NCBI RefSeq assembly: GCF_001469215.1
Contig: NZ_LOFH01000003.1
Location: 354,659-418,658 of the forward strand
Length of the DNA: 64,000 bases
Origin: Pseudoalteromonas sp. H105
GTDB lineage: Bacteria > Pseudomonadota > Gammaproteobacteria > Enterobacterales > Alteromonadaceae
Direction of reading: 5' to 3'
In this document: positions 1 to 10,068 of the stretch, piece by piece
Position numbering within the stretch: position 1 is the stretch's first letter
Layout: the number at the start of each line of letters is the position of its first letter
Position numbers and translations under genes: made by a program
The notes under the pieces: generated by a model
Database searches by the model: none
The model's input: the letters and a program-made list of their open reading frames with translations, nothing else
What the model was told of the DNA's origin: nothing

Positions 1-2759
1 TGCTCTTCGTAAGGATAAAGTGCTTTAATATCAGGGGTTATTTGATAACCATCCCCCCAATGTACTTGGACAAGGGTACTTTTCTTTGTCGTTGCATCTT
101 TTTCAAGTATGGGCATCATCGTTTGCTCACTGGTAAATACCAGATTATTTGGTGCAATAAAGTTAGCCATTTCTTTAGCAACATCGATACCTGTAGGCCC
201 TAAAATGTCTTCGTGGTCAGGGTATGCATTGGTAATAGTCGAAAAATTATCTTGCATCCATTGGCGTAAAATTCTCACGTATCGTGGTGTTAATCCCATG
301 CATTCCCATAAAAAAACATCGGCTTTTACATTTTTAGCAAAATGTAAAATATCGCTTTGCTCCCAAATACTCGCTTTATCAAAAGGCCGAAATATAGGCA
401 CTTCAAATTGTTCGCCATTTGAACGCGCAAAAATCATAGTGGCTTCACAACCCGTTGTTTTAGTGATAACTTTAAGTGCTAAGCCGCTAAAAAGAGCTGC
501 TTTGAGTCTTTCAGTGCCTGACTTGCCTCGTGTTCCCCAACCTCCGATGCTAACGGGTATTGCTTTACGATCTCTTTTTATACGTTGACTAACGCGAGCA
601 TGGCGCCCCCAAAAATACAAGATAAAGCCCACAACAAAGAATATTAGCTGGCCAATACTATTTTGATAAATAGAATATAAATATTCTTTAAAGCTAATCC
701 ATACATTTACAAGTAATGGGGAAACGCTTAACTTTTTATAAAAGCGGCTTATGCCTTCTTCAACTACAAAGTGACAACCAAGTTGTTCACCATACGCCTT
801 AAACTCGAATTTGAAGCCATTTCTCTCGAGCGTCGTTAAGTAGTTTTTCTGTTCAATATCGTTACCTTTTCGCAAATTATCGAGTTGTTCAACGTTGAGT
901 GACAACCAAATGTACGTCTTTAAGCGTCGAAAAATCGTTGTAGGAGGGGTCACGCATAAGATACCGTCAGGTGTGTATGTTTTAGCTGCTTGTTTAATAT
1001 CGTCTTGACTTAAAACGGATAATAAAAAATCAGGTAAGGGAAGGTGTGGACGTGTTGAGTGCTCTTTATCATTAAATAGCGGCTCACCCGGAACTGCGGT
1101 TGTGCTTATTTCAGCAACCGTGCAGCTAGGAACGTGCATGAATGCAGAGGGCTTTCGCGCTACACTGTGGTTAAAGCTTTGACGTTTATCAGTACTTGGG
1201 TTTCGCCATTCATGAACAAGCCGCCAAATGCGAAACGCGCTGTGATAACCATGACTAATGTGCCAATGATGTTTTTTATGACTAACATTATAGCCTTCAT
1301 TTTGCTGCGCCTTACGGCTTAGTAAGCGCCCTAATAACTCTTCATCTAATGCCTTTTGGTCAATCATTGTTTTATCAGATTGCGGGAATGATTGTTCGAG
1401 AAAGGTCATCATATTTTGGTGTGAAAATGCAACCAGTTGTTCGCGCGTGCGTGTGATGTATCGACGAACAGCTAGACTTGGTTCTTGGTTTAGTTGATCA
1501 TTTAAACACGTTATAAACTGTTTGAAGATTACGTCTGGCTCAGTTGTCTCAAGCTGTAGATTAAGCATTATTCTAGCACTGAGCTCTAAGGTTAAACGTT
1601 TAATGTGTATGCTGTGTTTGGACCTTAATAATGTTTTCCATAACGTGAAGGCGAGGCCATCTGAAGTCATGCGTGCACTGCTTAATTGTTTTACTAACGT
1701 AAAACGGACTGAATCTTCAGTTTCGTGCTTGAGTCGCTCAGAGATCAGTTTTTGTAAAAATGGGAGATCAAAATACAGTGATTGTTCAACAACACTTTGC
1801 CTTACTCTTGGATAAGTGTGCCAAGCAAGCCGCTGCAGTAAATCTTCACAATGCTTTGTTAAGTTTAATTGGCTGACTAATATTTTTGGTAGAGCGGCTA
1901 ATATAAATAAACGTTGCCCATCTTTGAGCTGAAATTGATCTTGGTTTTTGATGATTTGTGCCATAAACGCACGAATGTAAGTGGGTCGTTGGTGAATCAA
2001 AATTTCTAAGATATCTAAGCGAGCTAAATGAGGCGTATTTGGTTGCTCTAGCGCTAAGACGAGTGTTTCCACTAAATTTGCACTCAGTTCATGTTCATCC
2101 ACCGTGTTATGAATAAGTTGTACTTGATTGGCTAGCGCGCGATATAACGCATTCTTTACATGCTCGCTTTTTGTTTGTGACAAAATATGGAGAAAAAAGC
2201 CTTCTAAACCGAGGGATTGCCATGCACTTGAAATATTTTTTTCATCGTTTAGTAGGTAGCGATTACTCAAATCGCCTAACTTACCAATTAAAAACTTTAA
2301 CGTTTGTTCAATATCGGCAATGCTGTCTTGGTAACGGTTAATGACCGCGCCTTCGTCAAACCAACGAGAGAATGCTTGTTTGTCTTGTTTTAGTTGCTCT
2401 GCGGTTGCGCCCAACTGTTTTGCGTAATCAAGAATATGGAACTCCCGCTCAGCACGTATTTCAGCGTGATTAATCCGTTCAATAAATAACAGATAGCCAG
2501 CATCAAGTTGTTGAAGGCTTTGTTGCTTTTGCTCAACTTGGTGACGCAGAAATCCAATGGATTGGCGCAGTAACCAATCGTTCTCATTTTCTTGCTCAGG
2601 AATATTTTGTAGTAGCTCCCATTGTGCTAAATCATCAACAAGCTGGCGGTATTTTTGGCGATACAGATCGAGCCAAAAATTGGCAATATCAGCAAACAGC
2701 AAATGCTCTAAACGCTGCTTTAATTCTTGTTTGTTCATTTTTTTATTTACAGATGCCAT
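1..2759 (-). CDS. CapB/PgsB-like poly-gamma-glutamate synthase (partial, large N-terminal extension)
   Basis: The reading frame is open from the ATG at 2759 to the window edge, giving 919 visible residues with no stop. The C-terminal part matches the CapB/PgsB branch of Mur-type amide ligases. It has a membrane segment near residues 695-720, then a nucleotide loop GGWGTRGKSGTERL (GTRGKS from about residue 742), then KTTGCEA, VFLWECMGLTPRYVRIL and NAYPDHEDILGPTG. These correspond to the CapB pattern of P-loop, KTTG, ECM and N-x-x-x-DH-x-D-x-x-GPT. The family joins glutamate through gamma-amide bonds using ATP at the inner membrane. Unusually, about 680 residues precede the membrane segment. 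They are mostly helical with HEAT-like pairs (around residues 230-400); family CapB proteins start almost at the membrane helix. The gene begins one base after the stop of the upstream barrel gene. A second in-frame ATG lies at 2738 without a better ribosome site. The ligase call is firm; the substrate is inferred. Confidence 0.75.
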   Translation of the reverse strand, partial: MASVNKKMNKQELKQRLEHLLFADIANFWLDLYRQKYRQLVDDLAQWELLQNIPEQENENDWLLRQSIGFLRHQVEQKQQSLQQLDAGYLLFIERINHAEIRAEREFHILDYAKQLGATAEQLKQDKQAFSRWFDEGAVINRYQDSIADIEQTLKFLIGKLGDLSNRYLLNDEKNISSAWQSLGLEGFFLHILSQTKSEHVKNALYRALANQVQLIHNTVDEHELSANLVETLVLALEQPNTPHLARLDILEILIHQRPTYIRAFMAQIIKNQDQFQLKDGQRLFILAALPKILVSQLNLTKHCEDLLQRLAWHTYPRVRQSVVEQSLYFDLPFLQKLISERLKHETEDSVRFTLVKQLSSARMTSDGLAFTLWKTLLRSKHSIHIKRLTLELSARIMLNLQLETTEPDVIFKQFITCLNDQLNQEPSLAVRRYITRTREQLVAFSHQNMMTFLEQSFPQSDKTMIDQKALDEELLGRLLSRKAQQNEGYNVSHKKHHWHISHGYHSAFRIWRLVHEWRNPSTDKRQSFNHSVARKPSAFMHVPSCTVAEISTTAVPGEPLFNDKEHSTRPHLPLPDFLLSVLSQDDIKQAAKTYTPDGILCVTPPTTIFRRLKTYIWLSLNVEQLDNLRKGNDIEQKNYLTTLERNGFKFEFKAYGEQLGCHFVVEEGISRFYKKLSVSPLLVNVWISFKEYLYSIYQNSIGQLIFFVVGFILYFWGRHARVSQRIKRDRKAIPVSIGGWGTRGKSGTERLKAALFSGLALKVITKTTGCEATMIFARSNGEQFEVPIFRPFDKASIWEQSDILHFAKNVKADVFLWECMGLTPRYVRILRQWMQDNFSTITNAYPDHEDILGPTGIDVAKEMANFIAPNNLVFTSEQTMMPILEKDATTKKSTLVQVHWGDGYQITPDIKALYPYEE

Positions 2760-2760
2760 G

Positions 2761-5700
2761 CTAATTTTGCTCTAAAAAATGATTGAGTTGCAGTGACTCA
2801 AAGATGATTTCATCATGAGAGAAAACACTGAAACCAGTGTCAGCTATATTGCCGGTGGAGAACTCTAAGCTCACATTATGACCATTTCTAAACCAATCTT
2901 GATCCCAGCGTAATTTTATCCAGCCTTGCGAAAAGTGGCCTAAATGTACTTGCTTACGCCAACCTACACTGGTGATATATTGCCATGTGCTATTGGGCCT
3001 ATCATCATCTGCAAACTTATAATAACTGGTAAAGCCTGCCTGAAAAATGTGACCACGGTAGTATTGATTCCATGAGGTTCCAAAGCGTAACAAGTCGAGG
3101 CTCGTCCAATCAGTGTTACTGGTGCTGCCTGCCAAAAAGTTAAGATAACTATCGACCCAAGGTTGGTATCGATACTGATATTCTCCTCGCCAACCATGAG
3201 GGTGATCTTCACGGTAAAAATTATAGATGTCTGAGTTTAAGCTCGAATCAAACAAAAAGTCATCGAGCGAGGCACTACTGTAGCTATAAAAAGGGCTCAC
3301 TTGCCATTGATGGCGATGGCTTTGATCAAATCGCCAAATTTGACCAATTTGTACGTAGGCATTTATGCCGTATTGACTCGATAGGGCCCCTTGACTGGAC
3401 TGCCAAGATGTTTGCAATGCGCTGTCGATATACCATGGACTGTCATGATCTTGCCACGCGTGGTAGCCATCAATAGATAGTATGTCTGCGTCTTGCTCAC
3501 TTATTGAATACGTTAAGTCGACGCGGTACCAGTTTTCATCATCGACTAAACGAAATCGCGCGCCGAGGTCTAAACTATGGCGAGTAGGAATGTCTTCACT
3601 GGTTTCAAATATGCCACGGCGATTATACGCAATGAACGCTTGCCAGCTTAAATCTTCCGATTGAAACTTAGCGACTTCGCTCTGCATTGTTTGCACTTGC
3701 TCAGGCAACACATAGGTCAACGTATCCGTTTTAAGTTGAGGAAGTGGTTGGTAGCTTGAAATCTTATGGTTTGATTCATTTAGTTGCCACGTGTACAACC
3801 TGGCATATTTTAGTTTATCAGTGGTGACTTCAATTTTTCCTGCTGGGTGGAAAAAAGTACGTTCTATTCGTCGATCATACTCATGGTTGTTATTACCTTT
3901 AAGCATTTGCTCTAATTTTACTAATCTATCGGCAGGCAATTTAGCAATTAAATGTTTGTTAGGCAGTACGGTGTAAAAAAGTAACTTGTTAGGCAAGGGT
4001 AGGTCATACCAACGACCATTACGATATTCCTGTGCACTTAGTGTTATCACCTGTGATAAATACGGATTGAGCCAATGTAATGAAACGACACTATCAACCA
4101 ATTCTGATTTGTTAAACCCAAATGCAGTGATTTTATCCGGCTCAACAGACCATGTTTTAGTGGTATCTTTTAAATTAATTGCAATATTGGCTACGTTGCC
4201 TTGCGATAATTCCGCATCGGAAAAGTGAAAGTTCAAGCGTATTTGGTTTGAGCGAGTTTGCGATAAGTCAAGGTTTAGGCTGTGCAACGGGCGCAGCAGT
4301 AACCCATTTTTGAAGTCATGCCTGCTACTGCTGCGCGATAACTGATCGCTCACACTCGTTTCGCTGAGAGAATCAACTGTCAGCAGTTGGGTACCAGCAA
4401 AATCAACGTATTCGTCAATGGGTGTCCATTGGCCATAACTTTGAACCCGAGACAGCAGCGACTCAAGGCGTTCAGGCAAGGTTATAGAGCCTAATTTAGC
4501 TAACACCTGTGTATATTCATTAATACCAAGGGTGTTGTCAGATAACTTAAACAAGGCATTGTTCAATAACGTTTTTTCACTTATTGACTGGTCATACAGT
4601 AAATTAATAAATGGCTGTTGCCAGTAATGCGGTGTTGCCATATCTTGATATGTAAAGTCATTTAATAAAGACGCTTGCACAACCTGTAGGCTTATATATA
4701 CGGTGTTATCACTATGAAGCCGAACAGACTCACCAGGTTGTAAAGTGATTAAACTGTCACTGGCAATAGAAAGTAATTGGCTGCTGTCCGCGAGTGCTGT
4801 CGTTGAGTTTATATCTGAATAAATAGGCAGTATGTTTTGTTGTTGGTCTTTGGTGGCGAACACCCAGCTCATTTTATATTGACCATTTTGCACACTCTTA
4901 CTGCGTGCCCGTATTGAGAATGTAATCGGTTGACTCGTAGCTGTTAATGTAATCCCTTGTTGGTTGTTTAGCATGTAAGCCTGAAATAAATCACTTGGGT
5001 TAACTAAGGTGTTGCTGCCTGCATGCGCTAAGGAATAAACAGCATAATGTTTATCTGCTTCAGTCCCTTCACGCCAATTTAAACGCGCATAGCTGCTTTT
5101 TAATTTTGGCTCTTTTGTTAAGTCATGGCTAAGCCACACTGCAAGAAGGTGTTTTTGCTGCTTAATCGCAAGCTCTATCATGAACTGTTGACAAGTGTTT
5201 AGTATTTTAGCTGCGTCAGCACACAAGCCGAGTAGTTTATAATCCAGCTCTAGATTAGTGTATTTTTCTAAAAGTGCCTGAGCGGCATACTTTTTAAGCT
5301 CAGGAATTGGGGAGCTGTTATATAACCCTTCAAGGTAGCTTTTAGCCAGCACACGTCTACCTTGTTGCGATAATAGCTCGATACGCAGTTGCCATGCTTT
5401 CATTGCAATAGGAGAGGTCGCTGAATTTACTAATGATTTGAGTAATTGAAGTGATTTTAAAGGGTCGCTTTTTCTCAAGTCATGTGCTTTTGCATATTGA
5501 TTATGCCAGTGGATTAGTTGCTGTTGTGTCTCTTTTACGTTTATAGATTGCGGGTTGTACGGGACTAAACTATTGGTATACTCATTGCCTATTAAAGTAA
5601 GCTTATCGCTAAGAAGTTGGCTGATAACAGGGCTTTTTTTAATTAGCTTACCAGGTTGCAAGTAAAGTAGTTCATTGTTTGGGAAGTCCAACAATTGTGA

Positions 5701-7062
5701 ACTTTGCAATACATATTCTATAGGCTGTCGCTTTGGGTCCAGGTTTTGAATCGTTAATGAGCTTGAAGCTAAAGGTATCGCCAATTCAAACGCAGAAAAA
5801 TTTTCGCTTTTTAATAGGCTTAAATGCCATTGTTGATTGCCACTACTGACCAATATGTGTGTGTCAACGTGACTGCGCGCGTGTAATGTGATTGTTGACT
5901 TAACGCGTTGTTTGGTTTTAAGGTCAAAGTGATGAGGAAACGTCTTTAAAGAATGTATTTGAGCGTATTCCTCTGAAAGCACAGGGTAGCCAACATCATC
6001 AACGAGACGCATACCACTTAAGCTATCGAAATGTTCAAATCGGCTATTGAAAAAGACGTTTTTATGGGCCGCGGGAGTTAAGTAATGACTCGTTGAAATC
6101 GTCTTTAATAGATCTTGATAGCGCCGCTGGGTAAGCAAGTCACCATTTTGATAAACGTTAGAGTCAATAATAGATAAGTCTTGATTCAGGAAAACCTGTT
6201 TGAGTGTTTCATTTAGGTTGTTGACCCAGTAGGGTTGGAAATGCTTTTCCTGCTGTTTATCAAGGGCCTGATCGTCATATATTGCGCGATGGCTTTGCTC
6301 TATTTTAATATAGGCGTCTGTTTTGCTACTTAGCGTTAAATATTCACCTTTGTCAATTGCGATATAGTCAGTATTGGCTAACCCGATGTGCTTTGATGGG
6401 TATTCACTTGCTCTACTTGCAAGCACACTAATAATTGCAGCTGGCTGCTCATTGATATAGGCGTATACTTTACCGTTGATATCTTTATTGAGTAAATCTT
6501 TTCGTACAGTTACCTTTAGCTTTCTAGCGTGCTGAAAATATAACTTAATTTGCTCACCCGCTTTGAAGTGGTAATAATTTTCAACGTCTTGACCATATTT
6601 AAGCCGTGTCACTTGGCGTGGCAATTTCAAGGCACGACGAAAGCTGTCGCGGTGACGCAAGTTTTCACCGACCATCGCATTGAAGGTTTTACCTGTATCT
6701 AAATGATTCGTTATTTTTATTATGCGGTTGTATGGCTGACTCGTTAATTGACAGTGCGATTGCCGACAGATGAAATCACGATGTTGGTTTAATCTTTGTT
6801 GGGCAAGGTGGCTGCTACCCGCACTCAGAATAAAAATATTAAAGTGACTACTTTCAAGCTCAAGCCACTGTCCCTTAGGTAACCATAAATATTCGCTTTG
6901 CTTAGCTTTGATATAATTTGAATGCTTACTGCCTTCTAGTAATAGCTTTGAATCAATACTCACCCATTTTGGAGAACTTAAAACGTTGTCGTTACTAGCA
7001 AAAGCGGATGAGTCAACTAAAGAAACAAAGCTGAGAAAAAAAACAATCAGAGCGTAATACAT
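2761..7062 (-). CDS. Exported giant protein with helical repeats and C-terminal outer-membrane beta-barrel-like domain
   Basis: The protein has 1433 residues and a Sec signal peptide (h-region LIVFFLSFVSLV, residues 5-16, then SSAFAS). The middle, about residues 510-690, contains helical TPR-like repeats. Residues from about 1150 to the end alternate aromatic and polar residues in short strands separated by Asp/Asn turns (for example WYRVDLTYSI and WRGEYQYRY), which looks like an outer-membrane barrel. TPR-plus-barrel architecture is known from exopolysaccharide exporters such as BcsC and PgaA. By analogy it may export the polymer made by the surrounding CapB/CapC-like proteins; that is inference. 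The last residue is Asn rather than the aromatic residue usual in a barrel beta-signal, which weakens the barrel call. The start overlaps the end of the upstream gene by 16 bases, and the CapB-like gene follows after one base, indicating translational coupling. I do not recognise the N-terminal 500 residues. Confidence 0.55.
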   Translation of the reverse strand: MYYALIVFFLSFVSLVDSSAFASNDNVLSSPKWVSIDSKLLLEGSKHSNYIKAKQSEYLWLPKGQWLELESSHFNIFILSAGSSHLAQQRLNQHRDFICRQSHCQLTSQPYNRIIKITNHLDTGKTFNAMVGENLRHRDSFRRALKLPRQVTRLKYGQDVENYYHFKAGEQIKLYFQHARKLKVTVRKDLLNKDINGKVYAYINEQPAAIISVLASRASEYPSKHIGLANTDYIAIDKGEYLTLSSKTDAYIKIEQSHRAIYDDQALDKQQEKHFQPYWVNNLNETLKQVFLNQDLSIIDSNVYQNGDLLTQRRYQDLLKTISTSHYLTPAAHKNVFFNSRFEHFDSLSGMRLVDDVGYPVLSEEYAQIHSLKTFPHHFDLKTKQRVKSTITLHARSHVDTHILVSSGNQQWHLSLLKSENFSAFELAIPLASSSLTIQNLDPKRQPIEYVLQSSQLLDFPNNELLYLQPGKLIKKSPVISQLLSDKLTLIGNEYTNSLVPYNPQSINVKETQQQLIHWHNQYAKAHDLRKSDPLKSLQLLKSLVNSATSPIAMKAWQLRIELLSQQGRRVLAKSYLEGLYNSSPIPELKKYAAQALLEKYTNLELDYKLLGLCADAAKILNTCQQFMIELAIKQQKHLLAVWLSHDLTKEPKLKSSYARLNWREGTEADKHYAVYSLAHAGSNTLVNPSDLFQAYMLNNQQGITLTATSQPITFSIRARSKSVQNGQYKMSWVFATKDQQQNILPIYSDINSTTALADSSQLLSIASDSLITLQPGESVRLHSDNTVYISLQVVQASLLNDFTYQDMATPHYWQQPFINLLYDQSISEKTLLNNALFKLSDNTLGINEYTQVLAKLGSITLPERLESLLSRVQSYGQWTPIDEYVDFAGTQLLTVDSLSETSVSDQLSRSSSRHDFKNGLLLRPLHSLNLDLSQTRSNQIRLNFHFSDAELSQGNVANIAINLKDTTKTWSVEPDKITAFGFNKSELVDSVVSLHWLNPYLSQVITLSAQEYRNGRWYDLPLPNKLLFYTVLPNKHLIAKLPADRLVKLEQMLKGNNNHEYDRRIERTFFHPAGKIEVTTDKLKYARLYTWQLNESNHKISSYQPLPQLKTDTLTYVLPEQVQTMQSEVAKFQSEDLSWQAFIAYNRRGIFETSEDIPTRHSLDLGARFRLVDDENWYRVDLTYSISEQDADILSIDGYHAWQDHDSPWYIDSALQTSWQSSQGALSSQYGINAYVQIGQIWRFDQSHRHQWQVSPFYSYSSASLDDFLFDSSLNSDIYNFYREDHPHGWRGEYQYRYQPWVDSYLNFLAGSTSNTDWTSLDLLRFGTSWNQYYRGHIFQAGFTSYYKFADDDRPNSTWQYITSVGWRKQVHLGHFSQGWIKLRWDQDWFRNGHNVSLEFSTGNIADTGFSVFSHDEIIFESLQLNHFLEQN

Positions 7063-7814
7063 TTTTTAAATCCACTCATTAAGTTAGGCTGTTGAATAAG
7101 GTTTTTACGTAAGGCATAGCTAAGTTCAATGTGAAAAAACTCATTTTTTGGTAGTTCAATGCTATTTAAAATATTTTTAGTGCCCCCCAACTCGGATACT
7201 TCCAACGGGTAAATGGCACTCTTGAGTTTTAAGTTATTAATTAAACAATGGCTTATCTTTTTTACTTGTGTTGAGGGTGGCCGTGCGCCCTGACTGATAA
7301 TTACATCAAGTGATTGGGCTTGTTTAGTGCGACGCTTCTTAGCATTAAAACCATGAATTTGGTAAATACGAGTCGCCGGCACAGTATTGGCATATGCTTC
7401 AATAAATGCATTTGCAACACTGTAGCGCGATTTACCTAAGTCGGCTTTTTGACCCTGCTTATTTAGCGTATTTCGGTGTTTTGTATTGGCTATAAATACT
7501 TGGCATTGCGCAGATAAAGATTCGGCAATGTCGAAAGTATGCTTATCAAAAAAACGATGAGGTGCATAAATAATACATGGCTTCTCATGCATGCTATAGC
7601 GTATGAGGGCGCCAGAGATTAATTCATTTTTATCATCAAGGGTTATCTCTGCGTTGAGGTGATAATTTAATTGCATGATTTTTTGATTCGTTAGCCATTG
7701 GCTAAACTGTTGTTTCAGCATGGCATAATTATCGGTAACGCTAGGCTCTGCTGCATTTAAAGTAAAGCTCAAAAGGAAGCTTAAAAGTAGGGTTGGTCTA
7801 AAGAGCCTCATCAT
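7047..7814 (-). CDS. Exported protein resembling gamma-PGA hydrolase / zinc amidohydrolase fold
   Basis: It has 255 residues, with a signal peptide ending near LNAAEPS (residues 1-22). The mature part follows the motif order of the poly-gamma-glutamate hydrolase family (PF05908): a beta strand into APHRFFDKHTFDIAESL (about residues 84-100), an IANTKHRN segment, IYQIHGF (about residue 145), and a terminal HIELSYALRKNL close to the family's Q-L-E-L-S-R-G-L-R. The His and Glu positions expected to hold zinc are only partly preserved, so activity is uncertain. The same module appears twice, in degenerate form, inside the 1038-residue CapC-like protein of this operon (10055-13171). It overlaps both neighbours by 16-17 bases. 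A role in trimming or binding the polymer in the periplasm is inferred. Alternative: a non-catalytic binding domain. Confidence 0.45.
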   Translation of the reverse strand: MMRLFRPTLLLSFLLSFTLNAAEPSVTDNYAMLKQQFSQWLTNQKIMQLNYHLNAEITLDDKNELISGALIRYSMHEKPCIIYAPHRFFDKHTFDIAESLSAQCQVFIANTKHRNTLNKQGQKADLGKSRYSVANAFIEAYANTVPATRIYQIHGFNAKKRRTKQAQSLDVIISQGARPPSTQVKKISHCLINNLKLKSAIYPLEVSELGGTKNILNSIELPKNEFFHIELSYALRKNLIQQPNLMSGFKKCITL

Positions 7815-10068
7815 TCCACCACCTTATTTTTTGTTCTTCACTTGGATACTCTTCGAGTATGGCAATCCAAATCGTTTTATCACTGCTCAGCTTTATATTA
7901 TTAATAGCCTTTATATCACTGGTAATTTGGTTTGTGATAGCAGGGTAAGCATATAACGTGCTGTCTTTTGGGTGTATAAGAAATGCATCAATTAAAGGAC
8001 TAGGTAATAAACGTAAACGCTTGTTTTCAATACTGTACTCATTTGTTAAACCGCGGTGATAGCGAGCATTCTGTGAGATATTAAGTATGATAGGCTGGTC
8101 TATTTTTGAGCTATAAGCCTTCACAACAACACTTTTTAGGCGTAGTGATGGGAATTCCAATGTGAGTGTGTTGTTGGCGACTAACTTATACACACGCTGT
8201 TTAACCCATGGCCTTTGGCCTTGCCAATTTTGGTAAATAGCTTTAGCCGTGTCTTCGATATGCGCTAACTTTTTATAATCAGTGTCTTTTAAATCAATAT
8301 CTTGGGCACTGTTGTTATTCTCTTGATACACAATGTTTGCGGCAGCATTATCGGGAGTGTGTGCTGATATTTGTAGTAACTGCCGTGGTTGCACTTTTGC
8401 AAAGTTAAAAGGGGTTGGCTCAGTTAGAGGTGTAAAATACGTGTTAGGACTCTTTACCAATGCGACATTAGAAATTGGTAAAAGAGAGAACAATTCTTTT
8501 GATTGATAAAAGGTGTCTTCAATAATTACTTCAGGTGGTTCTGCAAAGACACGAATATTAATGTAAGCGTCGTTCTCCGTGAAGCTATAATGGTTATCTG
8601 CTTGTTGCTCATACCAAGCAGCGATATCGTAAAAGTCAGGGGTTTCTTTGCAAACGGTATGACACACAGAACGTTGGTAATTAAAACCACTATTACGTGA
8701 CTTTACATTTATTAGAGCAGGTTGATTTGAAAAAACTTCAAGGCTGGCCGCTTTTTCACCAACACGTAAAAATAACGCTTTGGCTTTTTTAGTTAGTTGG
8801 CGCTGTGTTGTATCAAGAATGATTCGGTCAAAATGTGATGTTTCACCGTCATAAAATACGTTGAACCTATCTATTTCTACTTTGTTTATATCATACACCA
8901 CGACTATCGCTTGGCTGTTTCGGGGGGCCCGCAATTCAATATTAATATCACTGTTCGCTTCAAGGGTGAAGCGAGCGTTAATCGTTTCGCTGATTTTATA
9001 AAAACCATCTTGCGATGTGAGGAGTGGCTGCATTGATTTAAATGACCAGTTAGTCAATGTACTTTGATCGCTACAAATAGTCACTAAGCCTGGGAGTAGA
9101 GGTTCGGTAATGAACTGTGTTGTTTGCTCATACTCTCCAAAGCTAACCGTTTTTGGTGCTACAAATTGACGTAAATCGTACCAAACTAGACTGATATTTG
9201 CCGTGTTGTTTTGCGTGAAAATTAAACTATCTGGTTGTTCTATTTTTATGCTTGCGCAAAGGTGTTGATCGGTATAATAGTCATCTAAATTTAGTTGCTG
9301 TTGGCTAAAATCATACGTTACAACATTGTAAGGCAGAGTCTCGTACAAAATATCTGATTTAAAATCAATACTTGGTATTCCTTGTGGCGCAAGCTTTAAC
9401 CACTTAAACGCAACTGCATTAGTGATCTCTGACTCTGATAAAGCATTAACACCAAGACTTAAGTAATTTGTCGCCCGTTCGCGGCGTTCCAAAGGCAGTT
9501 TTAACCAAGCGCTATCTTTATCTTGGGCATCATTGATGGTTTTTGCATGCACTCTGACAACAACGCCTTTTATGTTCGGATCCTCTGGGGTTAATTTTAG
9601 GGAAACTGCAAAAACACCCTCAAGTTGTTTTGGGCTAATATAAAATGATTGCCCAGAGGAAACGAGTAAAGCCTTACGTTGTTCGATAATTTGTTTTATT
9701 TGCAGTTCGTCATTGGCTGGCGTTAACTTCGTTGCGTGGTGGTAAATGTTGGTTTTAATTGGTTTGTTTTGCTCATCAAGCAATGAGTACTCAATTGCAT
9801 AATTGATAGGTGTATCGAGATTGAGTTGTTGTTCGAAAATGGCATTGGAAAGCACGCGAATAGCACGGGTACGTGATGGTGAGTATGCGTAAATCAAGGG
9901 TTTACTCGTTGATAACCATTGTACATTAGAACGAGTTTCATCCTCGGAGCGAGCTGTTATAGGCTCTGCAGAATTCAACCAAAGATAAAAGCTAAACAGT
10001 GGAAAGCCAGTTGCAATTAGCAAAGCTATTAAAACAATAAGTTTAAAAAAGCGCTTAATAAATTGCAT
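7798..10068 (-). CDS. Single-pass periplasmic protein of PGA-like operon, unknown function
   Basis: This 756-residue protein has a basic N-terminus and one membrane helix (about residues 10-31, LIVLIALLIATGFPLFSFYLW). The other roughly 720 residues should lie in the periplasm. They are rich in short beta strands and contain two Cys pairs (around residues 262/332 and near 465-470, VCHTVC). No enzyme motif is recognised. The start codon lies inside the end of the CapC-like gene (14-base overlap) and the end overlaps the hydrolase-like gene by 17 bases, so it is almost certainly made with them. By position it could link the inner-membrane synthase to the outer-membrane protein, as periplasmic adaptors do in polysaccharide systems. 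That is a guess from context only. Confidence 0.5.
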   Translation of the reverse strand: MQFIKRFFKLIVLIALLIATGFPLFSFYLWLNSAEPITARSEDETRSNVQWLSTSKPLIYAYSPSRTRAIRVLSNAIFEQQLNLDTPINYAIEYSLLDEQNKPIKTNIYHHATKLTPANDELQIKQIIEQRKALLVSSGQSFYISPKQLEGVFAVSLKLTPEDPNIKGVVVRVHAKTINDAQDKDSAWLKLPLERRERATNYLSLGVNALSESEITNAVAFKWLKLAPQGIPSIDFKSDILYETLPYNVVTYDFSQQQLNLDDYYTDQHLCASIKIEQPDSLIFTQNNTANISLVWYDLRQFVAPKTVSFGEYEQTTQFITEPLLPGLVTICSDQSTLTNWSFKSMQPLLTSQDGFYKISETINARFTLEANSDINIELRAPRNSQAIVVVYDINKVEIDRFNVFYDGETSHFDRIILDTTQRQLTKKAKALFLRVGEKAASLEVFSNQPALINVKSRNSGFNYQRSVCHTVCKETPDFYDIAAWYEQQADNHYSFTENDAYINIRVFAEPPEVIIEDTFYQSKELFSLLPISNVALVKSPNTYFTPLTEPTPFNFAKVQPRQLLQISAHTPDNAAANIVYQENNNSAQDIDLKDTDYKKLAHIEDTAKAIYQNWQGQRPWVKQRVYKLVANNTLTLEFPSLRLKSVVVKAYSSKIDQPIILNISQNARYHRGLTNEYSIENKRLRLLPSPLIDAFLIHPKDSTLYAYPAITNQITSDIKAINNIKLSSDKTIWIAILEEYPSEEQKIRWWNDEAL

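Noticed and set aside
109..2775. Several plus-strand open frames of 60-160 codons
   Set aside because: They lie opposite the uninterrupted CapB-like minus-strand frame, which has clear family motifs; the plus frames show none.
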